Assembly (NCBI GenBank): GCA_965216915.1
Contig: CBDCGS010000011.1
Span: 310,001 to 374,000, forward strand
Source: CBDCGS01 sp965216915
GTDB taxonomy: Bacteria > Pseudomonadota > Alphaproteobacteria > UBA828
DNA length: 64,000 bases
Direction of reading: 5' to 3'
Both the position numbers and the translations under genes were made by a program. The notes under the pieces were generated by a model. That model did not search any database, had not been told where the DNA came from, and saw only the letters and a list, made by a program, of their open reading frames with translations. Position 1 is the first letter of the stretch. Every line of letters starts with the position of its first letter. This document shows positions 34,546 to 43,287 of this stretch, piece after piece.

Positions 34546-35525
34546 GCCGCTTGCCCTTCCGGCCAGGCGGGGGCCGCCGTGCGCTCGGCCGCGCGCAGGC
34601 GCGACGAGCGCGCGCGCGGGTTGCCCGCAATCTCGGCGGCAGGCGGCTTCTCGGCCTTCCTCGTGAGCACCGTGAACGTCGGATCGGGCGATTTCGTGGC
34701 ACCGGTCAAGGCCGCATCGGGCTGGTGACGGCTGGGCCGCGCCGCGCCGCCGCTGCGCGCCCGGAAGAAGCGCTTGACGCGGCGGTCCTCAAGCGAATGG
34801 AACGAGATGACGACCGCCCGCCCGCCGCTTCGCAGCAGCCGCTCGGCGGCGGCCAGCCCCCGATCGATCTCGCCGAGCTCATCGTTCACGCGCATGCGCA
34901 GCGCTTGAAAGGTTTTCGTCGCCGGGTCGATGCTGGCGTTTGAGCGGCCCGCGACGCGGCGCACGATCTGGGCGAGCTGGGTGGTGCGGGTGATCGGCGC
35001 AACGTCGCGGGCCTCGACGATGGCGCGTGCCACGGCGCGCGCCCGTCGTTCTTCACCGAGCGAGGCGATGATCCAAGCCAGGGTTCGCTCGGGCGTTTCG
35101 TTCACTAGGTCGGCCGCGGTCGGCCCGGCCGCCTCCCGCCCCATGCGCATGTCGAGCGGGCCGTCGAGGCGAAACGAGAAGCCGCGCTCGGCATCGGCGA
35201 GCTGATCGGAGGAGAGGCCGAGATCGAGCACGACACCATCGACGGCCGTGATCCCGGCTTCGGCGAGAAGGTGCTCCATGTCGCCGAAGCGGCCGTTGAT
35301 CAGCACGAGCCGGTCGTAATACTCGCGCAACAGCGCCGCGCAGCGCTCGCGCGCCGCGGGGTCGCGGTCGATGGCGTAAACGCGGCAGGCCGCGGCATCG
35401 AGGAGCGCGCGGCTGTGACCGCCGCCGCCGAACGTGCCGTCGACATAGATGCCGCCATCGCGCGGCGCCATGTAGGCCAGCACCCGCTCGGTCATCACGG
35501 GTGTATGGCGCACATCGGCGGTCAT
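34542..35525 (-). CDS. rsmH: 16S rRNA (cytosine(1402)-N(4))-methyltransferase
   Basis: SAM-dependent methyltransferase of 16S rRNA C1402, formerly MraW. It begins MTADVRHTPVMTERVLAYMA; the SAM motif is YVDGTFGGGGHSRALLDA, with AVDGVVLDLGLSSDQL, GPLDMRMG and VVISFHSLEDRRVKRFFRAR. At 327 aa it is normal. The ATG at 35525 overlaps the mraZ stop by 4 nt; the longer frame to 35636 runs back into mraZ and is not family-like. Confidence 0.96.
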   Translation of the reverse strand: MTADVRHTPVMTERVLAYMAPRDGGIYVDGTFGGGGHSRALLDAAACRVYAIDRDPAARERCAALLREYYDRLVLINGRFGDMEHLLAEAGITAVDGVVLDLGLSSDQLADAERGFSFRLDGPLDMRMGREAAGPTAADLVNETPERTLAWIIASLGEERRARAVARAIVEARDVAPITRTTQLAQIVRRVAGRSNASIDPATKTFQALRMRVNDELGEIDRGLAAAERLLRSGGRAVVISFHSLEDRRVKRFFRARSGGAARPSRHQPDAALTGATKSPDPTFTVLTRKAEKPPAAEIAGNPRARSSRLRAAERTAAPAWPEGQAA

Positions 35526-36001
35526 GACGGCGCCCCGGCAAATCCGGGCGGCGGCGGAAAAATGGCGTTCGCCATCTCTTCCGGTGCCTGCGTGCTGGCC
35601 TGGTCTTGCGCGGCCTTGAGCCGCTCGGGCTCCCAAATCTGGAATTTGTCGCCAAGCCCCGCAAAGGCCACGTGGTCGTCGATCTGCGTATGCTGTAGGA
35701 TGCGCTTCGGCAACATGACGCGTCCCTGCCCATCGAACGCGAGCTGTTCGACTTGGGAGAAGATGGCCATGCGGGCGTTGTCGTAGGCGGCATCAAACGG
35801 ATTGGTGCTCGCGAAACGGGCACTCAGACCCTCGAGCAAATCGATGCCGCAGCCGTCGAACGCCGGCGCACCATTCGTCGCGGGGTACACAACGATGCCA
35901 TGAAAAGCTTGTCGAGACAGGGTGTTACGGAACGGCGCGGGGACGGACACCCGCCCCTTCCGATCAATCCGATTTACGTGGACACCCGTGAAGAACGTCA
36001 A
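35522..36001 (-). CDS. mraZ: transcriptional regulator MraZ
   Basis: AbrB-like (SpoVT/MraZ fold) DNA-binding protein that represses the dcw operon in E. coli. Two MraZ repeats are visible: HVNRIDRKGRVSVPAPFRN near the N-terminus and QLAFDGQGRVMLPKRILQHT in the second half. The start chosen is TTG at 36001, which gives (M)TFFTGVHVNRIDRKGR, the usual family start, and has AAGGAG 8 nt upstream. An ATG at 36082 would add 27 unrelated residues and would lie inside the putative MraZ operator. 159 aa, first gene of the dcw cluster. Confidence 0.94.
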   Translation of the reverse strand: MTFFTGVHVNRIDRKGRVSVPAPFRNTLSRQAFHGIVVYPATNGAPAFDGCGIDLLEGLSARFASTNPFDAAYDNARMAIFSQVEQLAFDGQGRVMLPKRILQHTQIDDHVAFAGLGDKFQIWEPERLKAAQDQASTQAPEEMANAIFPPPPGFAGAPS

Positions 36002-36051
36002 CCACCCTGCTCCTTGGAGCACCCTCCTTAGGTCCCAACCGATCACGCTCA

Positions 36052-36086
36052 TGGTCATTCGTGGGACATCATGGGATAGCATGGGC
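36052..36086. promoter_or_regulatory. MraZ-box array (dcw operator)
   Basis: On the + strand TGGGA (36062), TGGGA (36072) and TGGGC (36082) recur with an exact 10-bp period, and a degenerate fourth unit TGGTC (36052) is in the same phase. In E. coli MraZ binds TGGGN repeats separated by 5 nt upstream of its own gene, the same spacing. A weak candidate promoter for mraZ on the minus strand (TTGCGC at 36101-36096, TATCCC at 36078-36073) would be overlapped by the boxes, which fits autorepression. Binding is inferred. Confidence 0.75.
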
Positions 36087-36137
36087 TAGCACCCAGCGCA
36101 ACGCGCATTTCTTGGGAAATCAAGTTTTCGCGAATAG

Positions 36138-36165
36138 AAAAACGCGCGCGCAGTTGTGAGCGCGT
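36138..36165 (-). terminator. possible intrinsic terminator after rnpB
   Basis: Read on the minus strand, complementary arms ACGCGC and GCGCGT enclose a 12-nt loop and are followed by five T. It lies between rnpB and mraZ, where it could separate the abundant RNase P RNA from dcw transcription. The stem is only 6 bp. The rest of the 363-bp rnpB-mraZ interval (36002-36364) shows no gene, only this hairpin and the MraZ boxes. Confidence 0.35.
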
Positions 36166-36364
36166 GCCCAATTCCGCGTGAATCCTGATGAGCACCAGTT
36201 GACGCTCACCGCGGGTAAATCGGCGAAAGGAAGACTATTTGTTCGCTTTATGTTCTATTAGGGCGCGATGATGGGCTGAAACCGCGCCTCCGGAGACCTA
36301 CCGAACATTTGGTGGCGCCAAGTAAATCCACCACCAGATATCGTAGTGAGTAGTGTAAGTAATT

Positions 36365-36755
36365 GTGCCAGATGGCCTGTAAGCCGGGTCCAGTGAGTCG
36401 AGCAGGGCTCGACGCGACGGCCATTCATCTAGGACGCTCGTCACCGAGCGCCTCGTGCGACCGACCCGGGCGACTGATCCGAGAACCGATCTGCAGCTCA
36501 CGCTGCGCGCCGCCCCTATTTGGTCTTGCTCCCGGAGGGGTTTGCCATGCCGTCGCCGTTGCCGACGACGCGGTGCGCTCTTGCCGCACCCTTTCACCCT
36601 TGCCCGCCAGCCGAAGCCCGGGCGGGCGGTTTGCTTTCTGTGGCACTTTCCCTGGGGTCGCCCCCGCCGGGCATTACCCGGCTCCGTGTTCCCGTGGAGC
36701 CCGGACTTTCCTCCATGCCACGCCGTGACACGGCGGCCGTCCGGCCATCTGGCGT
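36365..36755 (-). ncRNA. rnpB: RNase P RNA (class A)
   Basis: Catalytic RNA of RNase P, which matures tRNA 5' ends. On the minus strand the hallmark GGAGGAAAGTCCGGGCTCC is at 36714-36696 and ACAGAAAGCAAACCGCC at 36643-36627. The P1 helix closes the molecule: GCCAGATGGC at 36753-36744 pairs perfectly with GCCATCTGGC at 36376-36367. The length of ~390 nt is normal. A consensus promoter places +1 at about 36753. Short open frames across this region are accidental. The protein partner, rnpA, is also in the window, about 10 kb away. Confidence 0.95.
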
Positions 36756-36759
36756 TGGC

Positions 36760-36788
36760 TAGGTAGGCCGTCGCGCGCCGGTCGTCAA
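36760..36788 (-). promoter_or_regulatory. rnpB promoter
   Basis: On the minus strand TTGACG (36788-36783) and TACCTA (36765-36760) are spaced by exactly 17 bp, ending about 7 bp before the P1 helix of rnpB. The -35 hexamer includes the ampD stop codon, so the gene boundary and promoter overlap. Confidence 0.65.
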
Positions 36789-37534
36789 GCGGGTGCGAGA
36801 GCCGCGACCAGGGCCGAGAGCGCTGCGCTGGTGGCGGCGTCGATCACCCCGTCGACGCGGCTCTGGCGAAAATGCCGCTGGAAGGCGCGCACCACGGCCG
36901 CGGTCTCGGCGCCGAAAGTGCCGTCGACCGTGATCGCGTACCCATAGCGTCCCAAATGGGCCTGGTGCGCGCGAACCGGCGCGCCCTCTGCCCCGGTCCG
37001 CAGGTCGAGAGAGGAGCCCGTGACCTCCGCGACGACCGGGCAGAGGCCAACCCCGGCAGCCGCGAGACCGGCCCAGTCGAACAGCTCACCCGGGTCCTCC
37101 TTGCGAAGCGGTGCGACGTCGGCGTGGCCCACAACATTGCGGGCCTCGATGGGATGGCGCGTCAGGATCTCCCGCGCCAGAGCCCGCAGCGCATCCATCT
37201 GCGCGCGCGGAAACGGGCGATAGCCGAACTCGTGCCCCGGATTGACCAGCTCGATGCCAATCGAGCGGTCGTTCACGCCGGGCACGCCGCGCCAGGCGCT
37301 CACCCCAGCGTGCCATGCGCGCCGTGCCTCGGGCACCAGGCGCACGCAGGTGCCGTCCTCGTCGATCAGCCAGTGCGCGCTGACCTTGGCACCGGGATCG
37401 GTGAGACGATCGAGCGCCGCTTGGGCGCTTGTCATCCCCGTGTAGTGAAGCACGAGGGTGTCGATCGCGGTCACCGATGGGGGACGGCTGTCGTGATTGG
37501 GCGAGGGGGTTTCGACAATGGGGGGGCGCGTCAC
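36785..37534 (-). CDS. N-acetylmuramoyl-L-alanine amidase (AmpD-like) with peptidoglycan-binding domain
   Basis: Amidase_2 enzyme that cleaves MurNAc (or anhydroMurNAc) from the stem peptide, probably in cell-wall recycling. Zinc-site segments are IDTLVLHYTGM (His ~30) and VVGHADVAPLRKEDPGELFD (His ~136, with the Lys-Asp-Pro-Gly tail typical of AmpD). The C-terminal ~70 residues form a PG_binding_1 domain (GRYGYAITVDGTFGAETAAV, parts). No signal peptide is seen, which fits a cytoplasmic AmpD-type enzyme. 249 aa. It lies just upstream of rnpB and the dcw cluster. Confidence 0.9.
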   Translation of the reverse strand: MTRPPIVETPSPNHDSRPPSVTAIDTLVLHYTGMTSAQAALDRLTDPGAKVSAHWLIDEDGTCVRLVPEARRAWHAGVSAWRGVPGVNDRSIGIELVNPGHEFGYRPFPRAQMDALRALAREILTRHPIEARNVVGHADVAPLRKEDPGELFDWAGLAAAGVGLCPVVAEVTGSSLDLRTGAEGAPVRAHQAHLGRYGYAITVDGTFGAETAAVVRAFQRHFRQSRVDGVIDAATSAALSALVAALAPA

Positions 37535-37544
37535 GGCGGCCTCC

Positions 37545-38420
37545 TCAGGATTCGGTTTTCGCCACGGCCGCCGGGCGTTCCCACAGCACGATCATCGCGA
37601 CACCCGCCAGAGCCGCCGCGCCGCCGGCGGCACTCTGCCAGGTGAAGGGCTCGCCGAGCTGCAGAACGCCGGCGATGAAGCCAAAGAGGGGCACGAGCAG
37701 CATGAAGCCCGACACGGTTGACACCCGGTTGCGCGCCAAGAGGAAATACCATGCCCAATAGGCGAGCAAGGTGGAGCCGACGACCTGGTAGAGGAGCGAG
37801 CCGTGCAGCCACCAATCGGGCTGGAGCAGGCTTTCGATCTGCCCCTCCTCGAAGATGAAGGAGAGCGGAAACAGCACAATCGTCGAGAAGATCCCCATCC
37901 ACGCGCTCAAGGTGATCGCCGGGATGTCGGAGAGGCGCTTCGCCATGATGTTGGCGATCGCCCACGCGACGCTGGAGGCGAACATCACGCCGATGCCGAC
38001 GGCGTTGCCGACGTGCCGCGGTTCCCCGACCAAGACGAGCACTCCGGCGAACGCGATGCCGATGCCCGTGACGGCGATCCAGCTCGGCCGCTCGCGCAGC
38101 ATGATCGTGGCCAAGATGACGCTGAGCGGGATCTGCGTCAGCCAGATGATGGCCGCGGTCGAGGCTTCGACGCCGATGCTGAGCCCGATGTAGAACAGGC
38201 CGAAATGGCCGACGCCCATCACGAGCGAGAACAGCGCGACCGCTCCGAGGCGGCCCGATGGCACCCGCGCGAAGACCGCCAAGACGAGCGTCACCAGACC
38301 GAACCGAAGCGCCAGGAAGAAAAGCGGCGGCATGTGGTCGGCGCCATACTTGCTGGTGACGAAGCCATAGCCCCACAGCACCGCGGTTGCCACGGCGAGC
38401 GCGATATGGGGCGGTGTCAT
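37545..38420 (-). CDS. EamA/DMT family transporter
   Basis: 291-aa inner-membrane protein with ten hydrophobic helices in two EamA repeats (drug/metabolite transporter superfamily). It begins HIALAVATAVLWGYGFVTSK, and the second repeat starts near AWAIANIMAKRLSDIP. The substrate cannot be predicted; amino acids or their derivatives are common in the family. It ends 10 nt before the ampD start codon, so the two are probably co-transcribed. Confidence 0.85.
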   Translation of the reverse strand: MTPPHIALAVATAVLWGYGFVTSKYGADHMPPLFFLALRFGLVTLVLAVFARVPSGRLGAVALFSLVMGVGHFGLFYIGLSIGVEASTAAIIWLTQIPLSVILATIMLRERPSWIAVTGIGIAFAGVLVLVGEPRHVGNAVGIGVMFASSVAWAIANIMAKRLSDIPAITLSAWMGIFSTIVLFPLSFIFEEGQIESLLQPDWWLHGSLLYQVVGSTLLAYWAWYFLLARNRVSTVSGFMLLVPLFGFIAGVLQLGEPFTWQSAAGGAAALAGVAMIVLWERPAAVAKTES

Positions 38421-38452
38421 GGAATGGCGGTGCTGCGGCGCGCGCCCGCGCC

Positions 38453-39199
38453 TCAGCGTATCCCGCGCAGCTTGGCGATCTTGTCGTAGGCGCTGTTGAT
38501 CGCGGCCATCTTGTCATTGGCGAGCTCGACCATCTCTTCCGGCATTCCCTGGGCGACCAGTCGATCGGGATGGTTCTCACGTGTGAGCCGGCGGTAGGTG
38601 GCCTTGATTTCCTCGTCGCTCGCGTTGGGTTCGACCCCGAGGATCTCGTAGGGATCGGCCTCGGACCCGCCCATGTGGCTCGCCATGATGCGCGCGAACG
38701 CCTGCTCGTCGAAGCCGAAGATCTCGGCGACGCGGCGGAGAAAGTGGCGCTCGGCCTCGTGGAGCTCACCGTCCGCCATCGCGATGTGAAAGAGCGCCGC
38801 CAGCAGCTCTTCGCGAACCCGCGTGTCATGCGGAAAGATTTCGACGATCTGCTCCGCGTAGGGCTCGAAGCCCGTGGCCTCGCGACGCGCTTCGTCGAAG
38901 ATGCGCCCGACATCGGCGGCTTCCGTCTCCGGAATATGAAAGATCCGCTTGAAGGCGGTAATCTCATCGCGGGTGACCCGCCCGTCGGCCTTGGCCATTT
39001 TCGCCGAGAGCACGATCAGCGCGACGGCAAAGGCGGCCCGCTTGGCGTTGTCGTCGAGGCTCTTGCGCGCCGGCCCGTCGATGGCGGACCGCGCCATACG
39101 GTCTACGAAATGGCCCGCGGCCAGGCCGACGATCAACCCGATCGGCCCGCCGACCGCAAAGCCGGCAGCACCGCCCAGGAGTTTGCCCCAGATGCTCAC
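38453..39199 (-). CDS. djlA: DjlA-like co-chaperone (TerB domain plus C-terminal J domain)
   Basis: 248 aa. A short hydrophobic, Gly-rich N-terminus (WGKLLGGAAGFAVGGPIGLI) may insert in the membrane. A TerB-like helical domain follows (~50-165), then a C-terminal J domain with the essential HPD (ENHPDRLVAQGMP) near residue 214. J proteins stimulate DnaK. The start is GTG at 39199 with GGAGA upstream; the frame continues to 39367 but the extra residues look non-coding. Confidence 0.87.
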   Translation of the reverse strand: MSIWGKLLGGAAGFAVGGPIGLIVGLAAGHFVDRMARSAIDGPARKSLDDNAKRAAFAVALIVLSAKMAKADGRVTRDEITAFKRIFHIPETEAADVGRIFDEARREATGFEPYAEQIVEIFPHDTRVREELLAALFHIAMADGELHEAERHFLRRVAEIFGFDEQAFARIMASHMGGSEADPYEILGVEPNASDEEIKATYRRLTRENHPDRLVAQGMPEEMVELANDKMAAINSAYDKIAKLRGIR

Positions 39200-39459
39200 G
39201 TCGTTCGGTCTCCACGCTCTGTCGCGCAGCACATTAGCGGGCGAGACGCCGCCCGGCAAAGTCCGCGGACGACCGAACGGGCGACGCTGAAAACGCTGTT
39301 GCAATTCGGTGAAGGCGCTGAAAACATGCGCGCACGGGACCCAGCTGGCGGCCCCCGCGAACCCCAAGATTAAGATGAATTGGGCGAAAGCGCCGCGCCA
39401 GTCGTTGCCGATCGCGGCGCGACCGGCGGTCGTGCCGACAAAAAGACGAGGGAGATATC

Positions 39460-41493
39460 ATGAGCGAGGCAGTGCGGAATATTGCCCTGGTGGGGCCGTA
39501 CACGAGCGGCAAGACGACGCTGTTGGAGAGCATGCTGTTCGTCACCGGCACGATCTCGCGCAAGGGCAGGGTTCCCGACGGCAACACGGTGGGCGATTGG
39601 TCGGACGAGGCCCGGCACCGCCAATCCAGCGTTGAGGTGAACGCCGCTAGCTTCTCGCACAATGGCAGCGCCATCACCGTGCTCGACTGCCCTGGCTCGG
39701 TCGAGTTTTTTGCCGAGACCGCGAACGCCCTCATGGGCGCGGATCTCGCGATCGTGGTGTGCGATCCCGACATCGGCCGCGTGTGGACCATGGGCCGGCT
39801 GTTCAAGTTCTTGGCCAATGCGGGCATTCCCCACATCGTTTTCGCGAACAAAATCGACGACACGACCGTGCGGGTGGCCGAGCTGATCGAGGCGTTGAGC
39901 CCGGTCGCGAGCAAGCCCCTCGTCCCCTGCCAAGTGGCGATCCGCGACAGCAGCCAGGTCACGGGTTACGTCGATCTGATCGCGGGGTGCGCCTACAACT
40001 ATGAGGAACAGAAGGCGGCGAGCCCCATCGACACGCCGGACACGGTGCTCGACCGGCAGGAATCCGCACGCACCCAGCTTCTGGAGAACCTGGCCGATTT
40101 TGACGACACCCTCCTCGAGCACCTGCTCGAGGACGAAGTGCCCTCGGAAGAGGAGCTTCATGGATACATCGCGACGAGCCTTGCCGAGAACAATGTCGTG
40201 CCGGTGTTCATGGGATCGGCCGAGAAGGATTGGGGCGTCCGACGCCTGCTGGAAACCCTGACGACGATCGCCCCCGATGCCGCCAACACGGCGCGGCGGC
40301 GCGGCATTGATGACGCGGGCGGTCCGGCGGTCGGCCAGGTCATCAAGACCTACATCACCCAGCATGGCGGCAAGGTATCGCTCGCCCGAATCTGGCGCGG
40401 ACCGATCAAGGACGGCACCATCCTCAACGATGGCGAACGCATCGGCGGCATGTACCGCGTGCTAGGCCAGCAGCAGAACAAGATCGACGCGGCGCAGTCG
40501 GGCGAAATCGTCGGACTTGGCCGGCTTGACGCGATCGGCACAGGCGAAACCGTGTATCCGGAGGGGACAGGCGATGTCGAGCCGATGGAGCGAGCCACCG
40601 ACCTGCCGCCCGTCTACTCGTTTTCCGTGCGCGCCGCGCGGCGGGAGGACGAGGTCAAGCTTTCCGGTGCGATCGGGCGTTTGGTCCAGGAGGACCCGTC
40701 GGTGCAGTTCGAGCACAATCCCGTGACCCGCGAAGCGGTGCTCTGGGGCCAGGGCGAGATGCACCTCAAGGTCGCGCTCGACCGGTTGAAAGGGAAGTAC
40801 GGTCTTGCGCTCGAGACCGACAAGCCGAAGATCGCCTACAAGGAGGCGATCCGCAAACCGACCTCGCAGCATTCGCGCTACAAGAAGCAGAGCGGCGGGC
40901 ACGGGCAGTTTGGCGACGTGCATATCGACGTGAAACCCCTGCCGCGGGGCACCGGCTTCGAGTTCAAGAACACCGTCGTCGGCGGCGCGGTGCCGAAGCA
41001 GTACATCCCGGCCGTCGAGGCGGGCGTGCGCGATTCACTCGCGACCGGCCCGCTCGGTTTTCCCGTGGTGGATGTCGCCGTCACCCTGACCGACGGTAAA
41101 TATCACGCTGTCGACAGCTCCGAGCAGGCGTTCAAGACCGCAGGCCGGATGGCGATGAACGAGGCGTTGCCGAAGTGCAACCCGGTTCTTCTGGAACCGA
41201 TCTGCGAGGTGACGATCGACGTGCCGAGCGAGTTCACGCCCAACGTGCAACGCCTGATCACGGGACGCCGCGGTCAGGTCTTGGGCTTCGGCGCGAAGGA
41301 CGGCTGGTCCGGCTGGGACCAGATCACGACCCAGATGCCGCAATCGGAGATGCACGACCTCATCATCGAGCTGCGCTCCCTCACCCTCGGCGTCGGCAGC
41401 TACGCCTTTGCGTTCGATCACCTGCAGGAGTTGACCGGGCGCCTTGCCGACGACGTGCTCGCCGCGACCAAGGAAGCCGCCGCCTCCAACTGA
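39460..41493 (+). CDS. EF-G-like translational GTPase, atypical
   Basis: 677-aa paralogue of elongation factor G with all five domains: GTPase (1-~265), beta barrel (~280-380), domain III, domain IV (QSGGHGQFGDVHIDVKPL) and domain V. G1 is GPYTSGKT (12-19) and G4 is NKID (130-133). The G3 motif is DCPGSVEF (76-83), where canonical EF-G has DTPGHVDF, so the catalytic His is Ser80; the switch I RGITI motif is also absent (RQSSVEV). Such EF-G-like proteins occur widely in alphaproteobacteria beside a true fusA; their role is not established. A GAGGGA ribosome site precedes the ATG. Not in an operon with a ribosomal protein. Confidence 0.88.
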   Translation: MSEAVRNIALVGPYTSGKTTLLESMLFVTGTISRKGRVPDGNTVGDWSDEARHRQSSVEVNAASFSHNGSAITVLDCPGSVEFFAETANALMGADLAIVVCDPDIGRVWTMGRLFKFLANAGIPHIVFANKIDDTTVRVAELIEALSPVASKPLVPCQVAIRDSSQVTGYVDLIAGCAYNYEEQKAASPIDTPDTVLDRQESARTQLLENLADFDDTLLEHLLEDEVPSEEELHGYIATSLAENNVVPVFMGSAEKDWGVRRLLETLTTIAPDAANTARRRGIDDAGGPAVGQVIKTYITQHGGKVSLARIWRGPIKDGTILNDGERIGGMYRVLGQQQNKIDAAQSGEIVGLGRLDAIGTGETVYPEGTGDVEPMERATDLPPVYSFSVRAARREDEVKLSGAIGRLVQEDPSVQFEHNPVTREAVLWGQGEMHLKVALDRLKGKYGLALETDKPKIAYKEAIRKPTSQHSRYKKQSGGHGQFGDVHIDVKPLPRGTGFEFKNTVVGGAVPKQYIPAVEAGVRDSLATGPLGFPVVDVAVTLTDGKYHAVDSSEQAFKTAGRMAMNEALPKCNPVLLEPICEVTIDVPSEFTPNVQRLITGRRGQVLGFGAKDGWSGWDQITTQMPQSEMHDLIIELRSLTLGVGSYAFAFDHLQELTGRLADDVLAATKEAAASN

Positions 41494-41750
41494 GCGCCGC
41501 GCCATGACGAGGGAGCGCCCCGCGCCGCGCCGACGGTGGCGGCGTGGCGTGCTGGTGCCGAATCCGCGATTGTGGTAAGCACGTGGGAAACGGGGGGCGA
41601 GCAACTGAGACGGCCAAAGCCGTGCACGCGCTGGCAAAAGGCTTTGTTAACAAGCATCAAGCAAGAATATCGACCGCGTCATTTCGGCCGCGCATTCAAG
41701 ATTTCAGACGCGCTTTTACGCGCGCGCCGGCGGACAATGCGGGGGTGTCG

Positions 41751-42548
41751 GTGAAAGCTGAACCGCAGGGCGGTGGCTTGCTTGGCGCGATCAAGCGGTT
41801 CTCGGCTCTATTGCTGGTTGTCGCGTTTCTCGCGGCTTGTGCCTCGAGCGACCAGACCAACGAGGCCGGTTTCGACGACGTCAACGACCCGCTCGAGAGC
41901 TACAACCGGGTCATGTTCGACGTCAACCAGACGATCGACGGCCTGATCCTCAAGCCGGTGGCCGAGCTCTATGTCCTGATTCTGCCGACTTGGGTGCAAG
42001 AACGAGTCACGAACGTTCTAGATAATTTGGGTGAACCGCTCAATTTCGCGAACAATCTGCTCCAGGGGAAGATGGAGCGCGCGGGCGTGTCGCTCGGGCG
42101 CTTCGCCATCAACTCGACACTCGGATTGGCAGGCATGTTCGAGGTCGCGGTGGACCTTGGCCTCGAGCGCGCCTCCGAGGATTTTGGCCAGACGCTCGCG
42201 GTCTGGGGCGCGGAGGAAGGGCCCTATTTGGTGTTGCCCTTGCTCGGCCCCTCGAATCCGCGCGATGCGGCCGGATTTGTGGTCGATTTGTTCATCGATC
42301 CAATGAGTTACGTTCTAAGCCGGGATGCGCGGCTCGCCCGCACGATCGTGCGCGGGGTTGAGCGGCGCGCAGCAAACATAGAGAATATAGAAACGCTTGA
42401 AGAAACGTCGATCGATTTCTATGCAGCGCTGCGCGAACTATATCGTCAATACCGGGCGAACGAAATCCGAGACGGAGAACTCCCGCCGACCATGCCAATA
42501 CCCAGCGTGGATTTCGACGATGAGGAATTTGAGGACTTCCCGGAGTAA
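41751..42548 (+). CDS. mlaA: outer-membrane lipoprotein MlaA (VacJ)
   Basis: Outer-membrane part of the Mla system, which returns misplaced phospholipids to the inner membrane. A lipoprotein signal ends in the lipobox LAAC (Cys ~27). The MlaA domain is recognisable from DDVNDPLESYNRVMFDVNQT through NINST-like segments (GRFAINSTLGLAGMFEVA) to GPYLVLPLLGPSNPRDAAGF. The start is GTG at 41751 (alternative GTG 41745); the open frame upstream lacks coding character. 265 aa. The 257 bp before it contain no other gene. Confidence 0.93.
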   Translation: MKAEPQGGGLLGAIKRFSALLLVVAFLAACASSDQTNEAGFDDVNDPLESYNRVMFDVNQTIDGLILKPVAELYVLILPTWVQERVTNVLDNLGEPLNFANNLLQGKMERAGVSLGRFAINSTLGLAGMFEVAVDLGLERASEDFGQTLAVWGAEEGPYLVLPLLGPSNPRDAAGFVVDLFIDPMSYVLSRDARLARTIVRGVERRAANIENIETLEETSIDFYAALRELYRQYRANEIRDGELPPTMPIPSVDFDDEEFEDFPE

Positions 42549-42587
42549 CCTTGCTGCGTCCCGACACGCTCATTCAGGACCACGGTC

Positions 42588-43220
42588 ATGATTACACGCC
42601 GCTCAGTCTTCTCGACTCCGATTGCGCTCGTTTTGTTACTCACCGGGCTCGGGTGGGCACGCGCTGAGGCTCCCGATAGCGCGGGCGATTTCATCCTGTC
42701 CCTCGGCAATCGCGCCGTCGCGGTCTTGGGCGATAAGGAGAACACGAGCTTCGCCGAGCGCGAGGCCGCGTTCCGCGAGATCCTCGTCGATGGCTTCGAT
42801 ATGCCGACCATCAGCCGCTTCGTGCTGGGCCGCTACTGGAAGACCGCGACAGAGGAGCAGCGCAAGGACTATTCGGCGGTGTTCGTGGATTTCATCGTGC
42901 GCGTCTATGCGAGCCGCTTCGACGCCTACAATGGCGAGCTCTTCGAGGTGAACAAGGTCTTCGAGGAGGACAGCGGCGACCGGATCGTGCGCGCGCACAT
43001 TCTCCGCCCCTCCGGCGGCGAGCCCGTCGCAGTCGATTTCCGTGTGCGCCAGAAGGACGAAGCGGTGTTCAAGGTGGTCGACGTCAACGTCGAGGGCATC
43101 AGCATGCTGCGCACGCACCGGGTCGAGTTCGCCTCGGTGATCAACCGCAAGGGCATCGACGGCCTGCTCAAGGATTTGCGCGCGCGCCTCGACAAGCCGG
43201 TCGAGACCGCCGTCAACTAA
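42588..43220 (+). CDS. mlaC: periplasmic phospholipid-binding protein MlaC (Ttg2D)
   Basis: Periplasmic carrier that shuttles phospholipids between MlaA and the inner-membrane MlaFEDB complex. A signal peptide (ALVLLLTGLGWARA, ~12-25) is followed by the MlaC domain with FREILVDGFDMPTISRFVLG, YWKTATEEQRKDYSAVFVDF and a C-terminal RVEFASVINRKGIDGLLKDL. 210 aa, normal. It lies 39 nt downstream of mlaA. MlaD, MlaE and MlaF are not in the window. Confidence 0.94.
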   Translation: MITRRSVFSTPIALVLLLTGLGWARAEAPDSAGDFILSLGNRAVAVLGDKENTSFAEREAAFREILVDGFDMPTISRFVLGRYWKTATEEQRKDYSAVFVDFIVRVYASRFDAYNGELFEVNKVFEEDSGDRIVRAHILRPSGGEPVAVDFRVRQKDEAVFKVVDVNVEGISMLRTHRVEFASVINRKGIDGLLKDLRARLDKPVETAVN

Positions 43221-43287
43221 GCGCCGTCAACCAACCGTCATCAACGCCCGCTTGCCGCGTCAGGCGGAGGGTGGTAAGGCACCGCGC

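Noticed and set aside
36363..36766. Several short open frames over 36.3-36.8 kb
   Set aside because: The sequence is RNase P RNA with its hallmark motifs and P1 helix; these frames are often mis-annotated as hypothetical proteins.
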